Positions 43,326 through 52,346 of a DNA stretch of 64,000 nt are shown one piece after another. The first letter of the stretch is position 1. Each line of letters opens with the position of its first letter. The stretch is from Staphylococcus marylandisciuri. GTDB taxonomy: Bacteria > Bacillota > Bacilli > Staphylococcales > Staphylococcaceae. The DNA lies in the NCBI RefSeq assembly GCF_025519785.1, contig NZ_JAOPKZ010000014.1:1-64000 (forward strand), given 5' to 3'. Made by a program: the position numbers and the translations under genes. The notes under the pieces are model-generated. The model did not search any database and was not told where the DNA came from. It saw only the letters and a list, made by a program, of their open reading frames with translations.

Positions 43326-43517
43326 GGGTAGGAACATGAACACTAGAGCTATGTTAATGTTACAAATTATGTAACTGCGCAGTAGTTCTCTTAGTCTTAA
43401 ATGTGCGAGTGATGTGCTTTTAGTCGTGTATGGAGTCGTCATACAACCATTCCCCCCCCTAAATTCTTGGGAGCGATTATGAAATCAATAAGGCCTACCC
43501 CACTTTCTAGTTCAAAT

Positions 43518-43546
43518 TTGTAACGGTTATGCTATTGTGATATAAT
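43518..43546 (+). promoter_or_regulatory. Promoter of the rimP-nusA-infB operon
   Basis: TTGTAA at 43518-43523 and a perfect TATAAT at 43541-43546 are spaced by 17 bp. Transcription would start near 43553, leaving a leader of about 73 nt. Confidence 0.7.
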
Positions 43547-43577
43547 TATTATGTTAAAAGATTAAACTCAGGAACGA

Positions 43578-43602
43578 AGAGTGGGTTCACCCCGCTCTTT
43601 TC
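43578..43602 (+). terminator. Leader hairpin before rimP
   Basis: The stem agagtggg (43578-43585) pairs with cccgctct (43591-43598) around a five-base loop and is followed by ttttct. It lies between the promoter and the rimP ribosome binding site, so it is an attenuator candidate. NusA binds leader hairpins, so self-control of the operon is plausible but unproven. Confidence 0.5.
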
Positions 43603-43625
43603 TATTTGTCAAAAAGGAGGCACGC

Positions 43626-44093
43626 ATGAGTAAGATTAGTGAGAAAGTCGAGCCATTGATACGACCTGTGCTTAAAGAGTTAAACTTTGAACTTGTAGAT
43701 ATTGAATTTACTAAAGAAGGAAAAGACCATTTTCTCAGGGTGTCTATCGATAAACCAGGAGGCGTAGATTTAAATGACTGCACTACTGCATCTGAGAAGA
43801 TCAGTGAAGTCATGGATGAACACGACCCAATACCACAAGCATACTACCTAGATGTTGCTTCACCTGGTGCGGAAAGACCCATTAAAAATAGTCAAGACCT
43901 TCAAAGTGCAGTGAGTCACCCTGTTTACGTCTCTTTATATGCACCTATCGAAGGTGAAAAAGAATGGTTAGGTATTCTGCAAGAAGTAGTCGACGATGTC
44001 ATTAAAATTGAAGTTAAAGAAAAAGCTAAAAAGAAAACGGTTGAGATACCAAGAAATAAGATTGCCAAAGCACGGCATGCAGTTATGGTATAG
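43626..44093 (+). CDS. rimP: Ribosome maturation factor RimP
   Basis: RimP assists early 30S assembly. The 155 residues begin MSKISEKVEPLIRPVL and show the conserved VSIDKPGGVDLNDC (near 42) and YYLDVASPGAERPI (near 76), with a C-terminal SH3-like domain. I chose ATG 43626 following AAAAAGGAGG; an earlier in-frame start at 43581 would place the ribosome binding site inside the gene. First gene of the nusA operon. Confidence 0.95.
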   Translation: MSKISEKVEPLIRPVLKELNFELVDIEFTKEGKDHFLRVSIDKPGGVDLNDCTTASEKISEVMDEHDPIPQAYYLDVASPGAERPIKNSQDLQSAVSHPVYVSLYAPIEGEKEWLGILQEVVDDVIKIEVKEKAKKKTVEIPRNKIAKARHAVMV

Positions 44094-44113
44094 TTTGGTA
44101 AGGAGGGACAGTT

Positions 44114-45364
44114 GTGTCAAATAACGAATTATTATTAGCAACAGAATATTTAGAAAAAGAAAAGAAGATTCCTAGAGAAATCTTAATAGATGCGATAGAA
44201 GCTGCTCTTATTACGGCCTACAAAAAGAATTACGATGCAGCGCGAAATGTGCGAGTTGAACTTAACATGGATGAAGGTACGTTCAGAGTGGTAGCTCGTA
44301 AAAATGTTGTGGAAGAGGTTTCTGATCATCGTGACCAAGTAGAATTAAGCACAGCGCTCGAGAAAAACCCAGCGTATGAAGTAGGCGATATTTATGAAGC
44401 AGATGTAACGCCTAACGACTTCGGACGAGTGGGTGCTCAGGCGGCTAAACAGGCTGTTATGCAGCGTCTCCGAGATGCAGAAAGAGAAATTCTTTATGAT
44501 GAATTTATCGATAAAGAAGAAGATATTATGACTGGCTTAATTGACCGCGTGGATCACAGATATGTATATGTTAATTTAGGTAGAACTGAGGCCGTGTTGT
44601 CTGAAGCTGAGAGAAGTCCAAATGAGAAGTACATTCCTAATGAACGAATAAAAGTCTATGTTAACAAGGTTGAACAAACTTCGAAAGGCCCTCAAATCTA
44701 CGTATCACGTAGTCATCCTGGGTTGCTTAAAAGATTGTTTGAGCAAGAGGTTCCAGAAATTTTCGATGGTACAGTGGTAGTGAAATCTGTAGCGCGTGAA
44801 GCTGGAGATCGTTCAAAGATAAGCGTGCATGCAGACAATCCTGATATTGATGCTGTTGGATCTTGTGTTGGTTCAAAAGGATCACGTGTTGAAGCGGTAG
44901 TTGATGAACTAGGTGGCGAAAAGATAGATATCGTTCAATGGGACGAAGATCCTAAAGTGTTTGTGAGAAATGCTTTGAGTCCATCTCAAGTTCTTGAAGT
45001 CATTGTGGATGAAGAAGAGCAATCAACAATCGTAGTCGTTCCAGACTATCAATTGTCGTTAGCCATAGGCAAACGTGGACAAAACGCTCGATTAGCAGCT
45101 AAACTTACTGGTTGGAAAATTGATATTAAATCAGAATCAGATGCTAGAGAAGAAGGTTTATATCCAGTAGCTGATGATGAGTCAGATGATGTATTAGTAG
45201 AAGAACCAGAATCTCTATCTACTGAAGATGCTCCTATAGCAGAAATTATAGAAGAAGATGGAGATGCTTCAGATGAGTTCGATGAAGATTCAACTGGAGA
45301 GGAAATCATCGCTAACGAAAATGAAACAGAAGAGGCAGAAACATCAGAAGACACTGAGAAGTAA
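44114..45364 (+). CDS. nusA: Transcription termination/antitermination factor NusA
   Basis: NusA binds RNA polymerase and modulates pausing, termination and rRNA antitermination. The 416 residues have the N-terminal polymerase-binding domain (about 1-125), an S1 domain (about 135-200), and two KH domains (about 230-345, with GSCVGSKGSRVEAVVDELGG and LAIGKRGQNARLAAKLTG). The last 65 residues are a very acidic Glu/Asp/Ser tail. The start is GTG 44114 with AAGGAGGG. Confidence 0.96.
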   Translation: MSNNELLLATEYLEKEKKIPREILIDAIEAALITAYKKNYDAARNVRVELNMDEGTFRVVARKNVVEEVSDHRDQVELSTALEKNPAYEVGDIYEADVTPNDFGRVGAQAAKQAVMQRLRDAEREILYDEFIDKEEDIMTGLIDRVDHRYVYVNLGRTEAVLSEAERSPNEKYIPNERIKVYVNKVEQTSKGPQIYVSRSHPGLLKRLFEQEVPEIFDGTVVVKSVAREAGDRSKISVHADNPDIDAVGSCVGSKGSRVEAVVDELGGEKIDIVQWDEDPKVFVRNALSPSQVLEVIVDEEEQSTIVVVPDYQLSLAIGKRGQNARLAAKLTGWKIDIKSESDAREEGLYPVADDESDDVLVEEPESLSTEDAPIAEIIEEDGDASDEFDEDSTGEEIIANENETEEAETSEDTEK

Positions 45365-45382
45365 GTTGGAGTGATTAATGAG

Positions 45383-45667
45383 ATGAAAAAGAAAAAAATT
45401 CCAATGCGCAAGTGTATAATTACGAATGAAATGCAACCTAAGAAAGACATGATCCGAGTAGTAAAAAATAAAGAAGGAGAAATCTTTGCGGACGCTACAG
45501 GTAAGAAACAGGGGCGAGGTGCTTATGTCTCCAAAGATGTCGGCATGATTGAAAAAGCGCAACAAGATAAAGTCCTAGAGAAGTTCTTTAAGACAGATGC
45601 CGAGACGCTAGATCCTGTTTATAAGGAAATCATTCGACTAATTTACCGCGAAGATATTCCTAAATAA
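45383..45667 (+). CDS. ylxR: YlxR family RNA-binding protein
   Basis: This 94-residue protein is always found between nusA and infB. The motifs PMRKCIITNEMQPKKDMIR and GRGAYVSKD identify the family. Work in other bacteria (RnpM) links it to RNase P RNA, but the role here is inferred from family only. I chose ATG 45383 eight bases after GGAGTGA; GTG 45371 would overlap that site. Its stop overlaps the next start. Confidence 0.92.
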   Translation: MKKKKIPMRKCIITNEMQPKKDMIRVVKNKEGEIFADATGKKQGRGAYVSKDVGMIEKAQQDKVLEKFFKTDAETLDPVYKEIIRLIYREDIPK

Positions 45668-45969
45668 TGCGTAACAACATTTCTCAATTCTTAGGTTTAG
45701 CTATGCGTGCGGGTAAAGTTAAAATGGGTGAATCCGTCATTTTATCTGAACTAAAGAAAAAGAACATTAAGCTTGTAATCGTGGCAAGTGATGCTTCTAT
45801 AAATACCACACAACTCATGCAGAACAAATGTGATAGCTATCAAGTAGATATTCGTCTTTATGGAACTAGAAGCGAATTAGGTCAAGCACTTGGTAAAGGA
45901 GAGAGAGTGAATATTGGTATAACGGATGCAGGATTCGCGAAAAAGTTATTGTCAATGATCGATGAATAA
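45667..45969 (+). CDS. ylxQ: L7Ae-family K-turn RNA-binding protein YlxQ
   Basis: The 100-residue product is of the L7Ae/L30e/YbxF family ([26 protein letters not shown]), which binds kink-turn RNA. It starts at the ATG sharing one base with the ylxR stop. It ends 17 bp before infB. The exact RNA target in staphylococci is not known to me. Confidence 0.92.
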   Translation: MRNNISQFLGLAMRAGKVKMGESVILSELKKKNIKLVIVASDASINTTQLMQNKCDSYQVDIRLYGTRSELGQALGKGERVNIGITDAGFAKKLLSMIDE

Positions 45970-45985
45970 CGTAAGGAGTGATTAT

Positions 45986-48259
45986 ATGAGTAAAAAAAGA
46001 ATTTACGAGTATGCGAAAGAACAGAATTTAAAAAGTAAAGACGTGATCAACGAATTAAAAAAGATGAATGTCGAGGTTTCAAACCACATGCAAGCGCTAG
46101 AAGATGATCAAATACAAGCGCTTAATAAGTTATATAGTAAAAATTCTTCTAATGAATCATCTAATACAAAGCAATCTGCTCAACATAATCACGCTCAGCA
46201 AAACCAAAAAAATAAATCTCTTCAAAAGAAAAAACAGACTAATAAACAGCATGAAAATAATAAAAAGCAAACTACTAATTCCAAAAGTAATAAACAAGAG
46301 CAAAACGGCAACAATAAAAATAAAGCTAACTCTTCGAACGATAAGAAACAAAATAATAAAAGAAATAACTCAAATAACAATAAATCTAATCAACAACACA
46401 ACAAAGGTAATAAACACCAATCTAAGAATAAGAAACAACATAAGAAAAATAACAAACAAAACAAGCAACAAAAAAATACAAATGCTCGACCTGAGGTAAA
46501 AGAAAAACCTTCTCAAATTACCTACCAAGAGGGCATAACGGTTGGAGAGCTAGCAGAAAAATTAAATGTTGAGTCTTCAGAAATCATTAAAAAGCTATTT
46601 TTATTAGGCATTATGGCTAATATTAACCAAGCTTTAGACGATGAAACTGTTGAACTGATAGCCGATGATTATGAAGTAAAAGTTGAAAAAGAAGAAGTTA
46701 TTGATGAGCAAGATTTATCAATCTATTTTGAAGATGAATCTGAAGATCCAGAAGCGTCAGAACGTCCAGCAGTAGTTACTATTATGGGGCACGTTGACCA
46801 TGGTAAGACGACTTTACTCGATTCAATCCGCCATACTAAAGTGACAGCAGGAGAAGCTGGAGGTATCACACAACATATCGGTGCTTACCAAATTGAAAAT
46901 AATGGTAAAGATATTACTTTCCTCGATACTCCAGGACATGCTGCTTTTACTACTATGCGTGCCCGTGGAGCTCAAGTTACTGATATTACTATATTAGTTG
47001 TAGCTGCTGACGATGGTGTTATGCCGCAAACTATAGAAGCGATTAACCATGCTAAAGAAGCTGATGTTCCTACGATCGTGGCAGTCAATAAGATTGATAA
47101 ACCGACAGCTAATCCTGATCGCGTTATGCAGGAGTTAACTGAATATGGCTTAATCCCTGAAGATTGGGGTGGAGACACTATATTCGTACCCCTTTCTGCA
47201 TTAAGTGGTGATGGAATAGAAGATTTATTGGAAATGATCGGTCTAGTTGCTGAAGTATCAGAGTTGAAAGCTAATAGTAAAAAGCAAGCTGTAGGTACAG
47301 TGATCGAAGCCGAACTAGATAAATCACGTGGTCCATCAGCATCATTACTTGTCCAAAATGGTACGCTTCATGTTGGAGATTCACTGGTAGTTGGTAATAC
47401 TTATGGTCGTATACGTGCGATGGTAAATGATTTAGGACAACGCATTAAAGCTGCAGGTCCATCGACGCCAGTCGAAATCACAGGTATCCATGATGTGCCT
47501 CAAGCTGGAGATCGTTTTGTAGTCTTTAAAGATGAGAAGCAAGCACGTCGTATCGGTGAAGCACGAAGAGAAGAAAGCGTCATTCAACACCGTCAAGAAA
47601 GTAAAAACGTCTCTCTAGATAACTTATTTGAGCAGATGAAACAGGGTGAGATGAAAGACCTTAATGTGATCATCAAAGGTGATGTTCAAGGATCAGTAGA
47701 GGCTTTATCTGCTTCGTTAATGAAGATTGATGTTGAAGGTGTCAATGTTCGAATTATCCACACTGCTGTTGGTGCTATTAATGAATCTGATGTAACTTTA
47801 GCAAACGCATCTAACGGTATCATTATCGGATTTAATGTTAGACCTGATGCTGGTGCAAAACGTGCAGCAGAAGCTGAAAATGTGGATATGCGATTACACC
47901 GCGTTATTTACAACGTTATTGAAGAAATAGAATCTGCAATGAAAGGCTTACTCGATCCTGAATTTGAAGAAAAAGTTATTGGTCAGGCTGAAGTTCGCCA
48001 AACTTTCAAAGTATCTAAAGTAGGTACTATTGCAGGTAGTTATGTCATAGATGGTAAGATAGTTCGTCACGCAGGTGTCCGTGTTATCAGAGATAATGTA
48101 GTACAATTTGAAGGTGAACTGGATACATTGAAACGTTACAAAGATGATGCTAAAGAAGTAGCGCAAGGCTATGAATGTGGTATAACTATTGCCAATTATA
48201 ATGACATTAAAGAAGGCGATATTATTGAAGCTTTCGAAATGGTGGAAGTAGAAAGATAA
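45986..48259 (+). CDS. infB: Translation initiation factor IF-2
   Basis: IF-2 places initiator tRNA on the 30S subunit. The 757 residues have an N-terminal IF2N domain (about 1-50), a low-complexity stretch rich in Asn, Lys and Gln (about 50-165), a second IF2N domain ([20 protein letters not shown] near 181), and the GTPase with GHVDHGKT at 268-275, [15 protein letters not shown] and NKIDKP. ATG 45986 follows TAAGGAGTG. It is longer than the S. aureus protein as I recall it, mainly in the N/K/Q stretch. Confidence 0.96.
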   Translation: MSKKRIYEYAKEQNLKSKDVINELKKMNVEVSNHMQALEDDQIQALNKLYSKNSSNESSNTKQSAQHNHAQQNQKNKSLQKKKQTNKQHENNKKQTTNSKSNKQEQNGNNKNKANSSNDKKQNNKRNNSNNNKSNQQHNKGNKHQSKNKKQHKKNNKQNKQQKNTNARPEVKEKPSQITYQEGITVGELAEKLNVESSEIIKKLFLLGIMANINQALDDETVELIADDYEVKVEKEEVIDEQDLSIYFEDESEDPEASERPAVVTIMGHVDHGKTTLLDSIRHTKVTAGEAGGITQHIGAYQIENNGKDITFLDTPGHAAFTTMRARGAQVTDITILVVAADDGVMPQTIEAINHAKEADVPTIVAVNKIDKPTANPDRVMQELTEYGLIPEDWGGDTIFVPLSALSGDGIEDLLEMIGLVAEVSELKANSKKQAVGTVIEAELDKSRGPSASLLVQNGTLHVGDSLVVGNTYGRIRAMVNDLGQRIKAAGPSTPVEITGIHDVPQAGDRFVVFKDEKQARRIGEARREESVIQHRQESKNVSLDNLFEQMKQGEMKDLNVIIKGDVQGSVEALSASLMKIDVEGVNVRIIHTAVGAINESDVTLANASNGIIIGFNVRPDAGAKRAAEAENVDMRLHRVIYNVIEEIESAMKGLLDPEFEEKVIGQAEVRQTFKVSKVGTIAGSYVIDGKIVRHAGVRVIRDNVVQFEGELDTLKRYKDDAKEVAQGYECGITIANYNDIKEGDIIEAFEMVEVER

Positions 48260-48277
48260 AATTCATTTAATTAGAAT

Positions 48278-48324
48278 AGGTGTGGGAGTCATAACTGCTT
48301 GGATTAAGTTATACTACCACACCT
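48278..48324 (+). terminator. Hairpin after infB
   Basis: aggtgtgg..gtcataac pairs with gttatactaccacacct around a short loop. The following tatcattatt is only moderately T-rich. It probably marks the end of the nusA-infB transcript or a partial terminator before rbfA. Confidence 0.5.
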
Positions 48325-48454
48325 TATCATTATTGAAATAACTTATTCATACGCGGTTATACTCAAAGAAGGATAACTAGATTACACAAGTGATAGTATG
48401 CATTTTCTAGTAACTTATTAAATTGCCACTTAGTTTCTAACCTCTTGAATGCAT

Positions 48455-48740
48455 GGGTTTGAGACATAAAGCTTTTGTGCTCTGGGAAACCGATTAACGG
48501 CGTCCCAAAAGCAGGATTGTCGACAGAAACGCTCACGATTCGGGAGCGGGAGAGAAATCTAATTTGAATAAAAAGATTTCGTCGTCCCCCCCAACTCGCT
48601 GTGCTTGTGGAAACTGAATTACCAGTTTCTCTGTGTTGTGGCCCCACCCCAACTCGCAGTGCTTGTAGAAACTGAATTACCAGTTTCTTTGTGTTGGGGC
48701 CCCCTCCCCAAATCCTCAACGCTTTTTGTCTCGACCTCCC
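48455..48740 (-). repeat. Composite repeat with inverted ends between infB and rbfA
   Basis: The element starts gggtttgagacataaagc and ends gctttttgtctcgacctccc, near inverted copies of each other. Inside are the tail module (gattaacggcgtcccaaaag, gtcgacagaaacgctcac), the worn gggagcgggagagaaatc hairpin (partner reduced to cgtcgtcccccc) and two STAR-like units. The same start and end occur at 51910-52198. Confidence 0.75.
48591..48718 (+). repeat. Two STAR-like repeat units
   Basis: Two tandem units of about 58-65 bp (48591-48650 and 48649-48718) share ccaactcgc.gtgcttgt, a hairpin gaaactg/cagtttc and the core tgtgttgtggcccca or tgtgttggggccccc. This core fits the STAR element (TnTGTTGnGGCCCn) described in S. 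aureus. The units are nested in the larger composite element. Confidence 0.75.
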
Positions 48741-48891
48741 TTCAGCATGTAAATCGCAAAATAATGACATTTCTGAGTTGTTTGAGACGATGCTTAAACC
48801 CTTAAATCTTTAATATTGACTAGAAGAATTTTCTTAGTTTATAATCTTGAGGTACAATAATTATAAGCAAAGACGAACGAGGTGAAATAAG

Positions 48892-49236
48892 TTGAATTTA
48901 CGAGCTGAACGCGTTGGAGAACAAATGAAACAAGAAATAATGGATATCGTTAATAATAAAGTGAAAGATCCTCGTATCGGTTTTTTAACCATTACAGATG
49001 TGCATCTAACCAATGATTTATCACAGGCTAAAGTATATTTAACAGTACTGGGAAGTAAAGAAGAAGTCGAAAAAACGTTTAAAGGTCTTGAGAAGGCCAA
49101 AGGATTTATTAAATCCGAACTTGGTTCTAGAATGCGTCTTCGTGTAGTTCCAGAATTAGATTTTGATTATGATGAATCGATTGAGTACGGAAATAAGATT
49201 GAAAGGTTAATACAAGACTTGCATAAAAACGACTGA
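48892..49236 (+). CDS. rbfA: Ribosome-binding factor A
   Basis: RbfA is a KH-fold factor for late 30S maturation and cold adaptation. The 114 residues start [20 protein letters not shown] after the initiator, with [20 protein letters not shown] and the [15 protein letters not shown] helix. TTG 48892 is the start, with GAGGTGA upstream. In compact operons rbfA follows infB directly; here 632 bp of repeats separate them. Confidence 0.95.
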   Translation: MNLRAERVGEQMKQEIMDIVNNKVKDPRIGFLTITDVHLTNDLSQAKVYLTVLGSKEEVEKTFKGLEKAKGFIKSELGSRMRLRVVPELDFDYDESIEYGNKIERLIQDLHKND

Positions 49237-49246
49237 CTATTAGTAG

Positions 49247-49287
49247 AACTGGAACAAAATTATGGTGATTTTTCGTTCCAGTTTTTT
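49247..49287 (+). terminator. Terminator between rbfA and truB
   Basis: A perfect 9-bp stem aactggaac (49247-49255) with gttccagtt (49275-49283) runs directly into TTTT. truB follows 35 bp later and is probably reached by read-through. Confidence 0.75.
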
Positions 49288-49321
49288 CATGTGTAGCATA
49301 TAAATTAAGGAGATGAGTGCT

Positions 49322-50239
49322 GTGTATCATGGAATTCTACCAATTTATAAAGAACGAGGGTTAACTAGTCACGATGTAGTATTTAAATTACGAAAGATAT
49401 TAAAGACTAAGAAAATCGGTCATACTGGAACGCTCGACCCTGAAGTTGATGGCGTGCTACCTGTGTGTATCGGTTCCGCTACTAAAGTTAGCGATTACAT
49501 TATGGAAATGGGGAAATCTTACCGCGCAACGGTTACGATTGGTATGTCAACCACTACTGAAGATCAAACCGGCGAAATAATAGACAAGCAAGTTATATCT
49601 GCTGGTACTTTATCAGAACAAGAGGTTGATGAGGCTTTGAAGCATTTCAGAGGAAAGATTGAACAAGTCCCACCTATGTATTCGTCGGTTAAGGTTAATG
49701 GAAGAAAGCTATATGAATATGCTCGTAACGGAGAAACTGTAGAGCGTCCAGTAAGACAGGTTTACATAAAAGGTATTAAACGTGTTTCAGAATTACATTA
49801 TGAAGACGATTTATGTTATTTTAGTCTTGATATTACTTGTGGAAAAGGAACGTATATAAGAACTTTAGCGACTGATATTGGTAAAATTTTAGGTCTACCT
49901 GCACATATGTCGAAATTAACTCGACTAGCGAGTGGTGGCTTTACACTTGATGACGCTAAGCGTCTCGAGGATGTTAAAGAGCACATTGAGCACGACTCGT
50001 TACAAGATGCACTCTATCCGATAGAATATGGGGTGAAAGGGTTACCACATATTATTATCACTAATGAACTAATGAAGAAACAAATTAAAAATGGTCAAAA
50101 GTTTAAACGAGACCTATTTAAAGAAGAAATTAGTGAAACTGTTGTCTTACTAGATGGCACTACTAACAAAGTACTCGCCCTCTATACACCTCATCCTACT
50201 CAAAGGGATGAAATTAAACCGAAGAAAGTTTTTAACTAA
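49322..50239 (+). CDS. truB: tRNA pseudouridine-55 synthase TruB
   Basis: TruB makes pseudouridine 55 in the T loop of tRNAs. The 305 residues begin [20 protein letters not shown], with the catalytic Asp39 in [16 protein letters not shown] and [15 protein letters not shown] near 125. I chose GTG 49322 because AAGGAG at 49307-49312 is nine bases away; the in-frame ATG 49313 directly abuts that site and adds three residues absent from relatives. Confidence 0.92.
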   Translation: MYHGILPIYKERGLTSHDVVFKLRKILKTKKIGHTGTLDPEVDGVLPVCIGSATKVSDYIMEMGKSYRATVTIGMSTTTEDQTGEIIDKQVISAGTLSEQEVDEALKHFRGKIEQVPPMYSSVKVNGRKLYEYARNGETVERPVRQVYIKGIKRVSELHYEDDLCYFSLDITCGKGTYIRTLATDIGKILGLPAHMSKLTRLASGGFTLDDAKRLEDVKEHIEHDSLQDALYPIEYGVKGLPHIIITNELMKKQIKNGQKFKRDLFKEEISETVVLLDGTTNKVLALYTPHPTQRDEIKPKKVFN

Positions 50240-50251
50240 AGGAGTAATAAT

Positions 50252-51223
50252 ATGAAAGTTATTGAAATAACGCATCCAATTAGAGAGGATCAATATATTC
50301 AAGATGATGTAGCGATGGCTTTTGGCTTTTTTGATGGAATGCATCGTGGTCATGATCAGGTATTTCAAGCGTTAAATGATGTAGCTCAAGAGAAGAACTT
50401 GAAGAAGGCTGTTATGACTTTTGATCCTCATCCTTCAGTGGTGCTCAATCCCAAGCGCAAACGCACCGATTACCTTACTCCTATAAGTGATAAAATAGAA
50501 ATTCTCAAACAATATGATATCGATTACTGTATAGTTATTAACTTTTCATCTAAGTTCGCTAGCGTGACCTCTGAAACTTTTATCAATGACTATATATTAA
50601 AGAATCATGTTAAGGAAGTCATAGCTGGTTTTGACTTTACATTTGGTAAGTTCGGCAAAGGTAACATGATGATTTTACAAGAGATGGATGAGTTCAATAC
50701 CACTATAGTCAGTAAACAAGAAATGGAATCCGAGAAGATTTCTACCACTGCTATTAGAGCTGCATTAAAAGAGGGTAATCTGCAGAAAGCTAATGAACAA
50801 CTCGGCTATCGCTATCGAATTAAAGGTACTGTGGTTCAAGGAGAAAAGAGAGGGCGCACAATTGGCTTCCCAACAGCTAATGTGCAACCAAGTGATGACT
50901 ACGTCTTTCCTAAAAAAGGTGTTTATGCTGTAAGCATGCTGCTAGGTTCAAGTAATAAACTGTATCGTGGCGTGGCTAACGTAGGCGTGAAACCTACATT
51001 TCACGATCCATCCCAAGCTCAAGTAGTAATTGAAGTTAATCTGTTTGATTTTAATGAGAATATTTATGGCGAACGTGTAGAAGTTTATTGGCATCACTTC
51101 CTTCGCCCAGAAATTAAATTTGACGGCATTGATCCACTTGTGGAACAAATGAATAAAGACACCGAACAAGCAAAGCATTTATTATCAGTTGATTTTGGCG
51201 ATGAAATGACTTATAATATTTAA
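50252..51223 (+). CDS. ribF: Bifunctional riboflavin kinase/FAD synthetase
   Basis: RibF converts riboflavin to FMN and FAD. The 323 residues have the N-terminal adenylyltransferase (AMAFGFFDGMHRGHDQVF near 22, MTFDPHPSVVLNP, TTAIRAALKEG) and the C-terminal flavokinase (GEKRGRTIGFPTANV near 197, YRGVANVGVKPTF). It starts 13 bp after truB with AAAGGAG. Confidence 0.96.
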   Translation: MKVIEITHPIREDQYIQDDVAMAFGFFDGMHRGHDQVFQALNDVAQEKNLKKAVMTFDPHPSVVLNPKRKRTDYLTPISDKIEILKQYDIDYCIVINFSSKFASVTSETFINDYILKNHVKEVIAGFDFTFGKFGKGNMMILQEMDEFNTTIVSKQEMESEKISTTAIRAALKEGNLQKANEQLGYRYRIKGTVVQGEKRGRTIGFPTANVQPSDDYVFPKKGVYAVSMLLGSSNKLYRGVANVGVKPTFHDPSQAQVVIEVNLFDFNENIYGERVEVYWHHFLRPEIKFDGIDPLVEQMNKDTEQAKHLLSVDFGDEMTYNI

Positions 51224-51353
51224 GTCGAAGTATTAGAGATACATTTTAAGGCTCTAATTATTCGCTGTAAGCACCTTATACTTGGCAGATTGAAACTCCG
51301 ACGTCTTGCTCAGTTTAAGGAGCATAATTATTATACTTAGGAGGAATTTTTAA

Positions 51354-51623
51354 ATGGCAATTTCACAAGAGCATAAAGATCAACTTATTCAAGAGTACCG
51401 TACTCATGAAAAGGATACTGGTTCTCCAGAAGTACAAGTTGCTGTATTAACTGCAGAAATTTCTGCGTTAAATGATCATTTACGTCAGCACAAAAAAGAC
51501 CACCATTCACGTCGTGGACTATTAAAAATGGTAGGTCGTCGTAGACATTTATTAAACTATTTACGTAGAAAAGATATTCAACGTTACCGTAACCTAATTA
51601 AATCATTAGGCATCCGTCGTTAA
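51354..51623 (+). CDS. rpsO: 30S ribosomal protein S15
   Basis: S15 is a primary 16S rRNA binding protein. The 89 residues include [20 protein letters not shown] and [27 protein letters not shown] precedes ATG 51354. The 130-bp gap before it contains ctcc..ggag and gctc..gagc pairings that may form an S15 leader, not verified. Confidence 0.97.
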   Translation: MAISQEHKDQLIQEYRTHEKDTGSPEVQVAVLTAEISALNDHLRQHKKDHHSRRGLLKMVGRRRHLLNYLRRKDIQRYRNLIKSLGIRR

Positions 51624-51686
51624 TATTGATTATATTCGAGACAACATTGAGGATTATAGAAGTATAATGATCATGTTTGTTTCATG

Positions 51687-51747
51687 GAGCCCTAGCACTA
51701 TAGCTTTATTATCAGAACTATAGTGCATTCGAGGGCTCTTTTTTATT
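51687..51747 (+). terminator. Terminator after rpsO
   Basis: gagccctagcactatag pairs with ctatagtgcattcgagggctc (small internal bulge), followed directly by TTTTTT. It is one of the strongest intrinsic terminators in the window. Confidence 0.9.
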
Positions 51748-51909
51748 TAAGCTTTTTAAAAGAGATTTGTATATATTAGGAGATTAAATGGTTTAAATTA
51801 AGATGATTCATCATGTTACAACAGTGTGATTACCTACACGTGCATAGTTAATAGATCCAACTAGCTACCATGCGTAAGAAGTGTGATTTAAATTCAGTTC
51901 GTTTGGATG

Positions 51910-52198
51910 CGGTTGAGATATAAAGATTTGTGCTCACGGAAAGTGATTAACGGTGTCCTAAAAGCAGGGTTTTCGACTGAAATACTCACGATTCGGGAGC
52001 GGGACAGAAATCTAATTTGAATAAAAAGATTTCGTAGTCCCGCCCCGGCAAGGATGACTAGAATTGAAAAAAGCTTGATACAAGCGCATTTTCAAATCAG
52101 TCATCTACTGCCAAGATGCTGAAAGAGGTTGAGACATTACATTATGTCCCAGTTTCTCTTTGTTGTCACATCCTAATCGCTTTTGTCCCGACCTCTCT
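51910..52198 (-). repeat. Composite repeat with inverted ends between rpsO and pnp
   Basis: From ggttgagatataaagat it runs through the tail module (gattaacggtgtcctaaaag, cactcacgattcgg with changes), the complete gggagcgggac hairpin, ggcaaggatgactagaattg with gtcatctactgcc, and a gaggttgagacatt / atgtcccagtttctc hairpin, to the end ttttgtcccgacctctct. The 722-bp rpsO-pnp gap contains no gene besides this and the rpsO terminator. Confidence 0.8.
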
Positions 52199-52346
52199 AT
52201 TGAATGGTATGTGCGTGTTCTATGAGTATTAAACTATAAACTTTAAAAAAAATTACTAATCACTTAGTGAAATATGAGAAAGCAATATAAAAAAGTGATC
52301 ATAAATGATATGATAGAAATAATAGATGTTAGAGGGGAGAATTATA

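Larger units (their letters stand above)
43326..43625. other. polC-rimP gap
   Basis: 300 bp. A run of eight C lies at about 43452-43459. The octamers ggggtagg (43325-43332) and cctacccc (43494-43501) are inverted copies 160 bp apart and could be the worn ends of another palindrome. The promoter and leader of the rimP-nusA operon occupy the right part. Confidence 0.45.

Noticed and set aside
45049-45450. 133-codon − strand frame opposite the end of nusA
   Set aside because: It mirrors the acidic GAA/GAT codon tail of nusA; no ribosome binding site or homology is visible.
46104-46499. 131-codon + strand frame inside infB
   Set aside because: It is an out-of-frame reading of the low-complexity aat/aaa/caa stretch of IF-2.
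48363-48805. Overlapping + and − frames in the infB-rbfA gap
   Set aside because: Both are built from STAR-like and composite repeat units and contain duplicated peptide strings that mirror the DNA repeats.
51224-51353. An S15 autoregulatory leader before rpsO
   Set aside because: Short complementary pieces exist but I could not derive a convincing conserved fold, so it is only mentioned in the rpsO entry.
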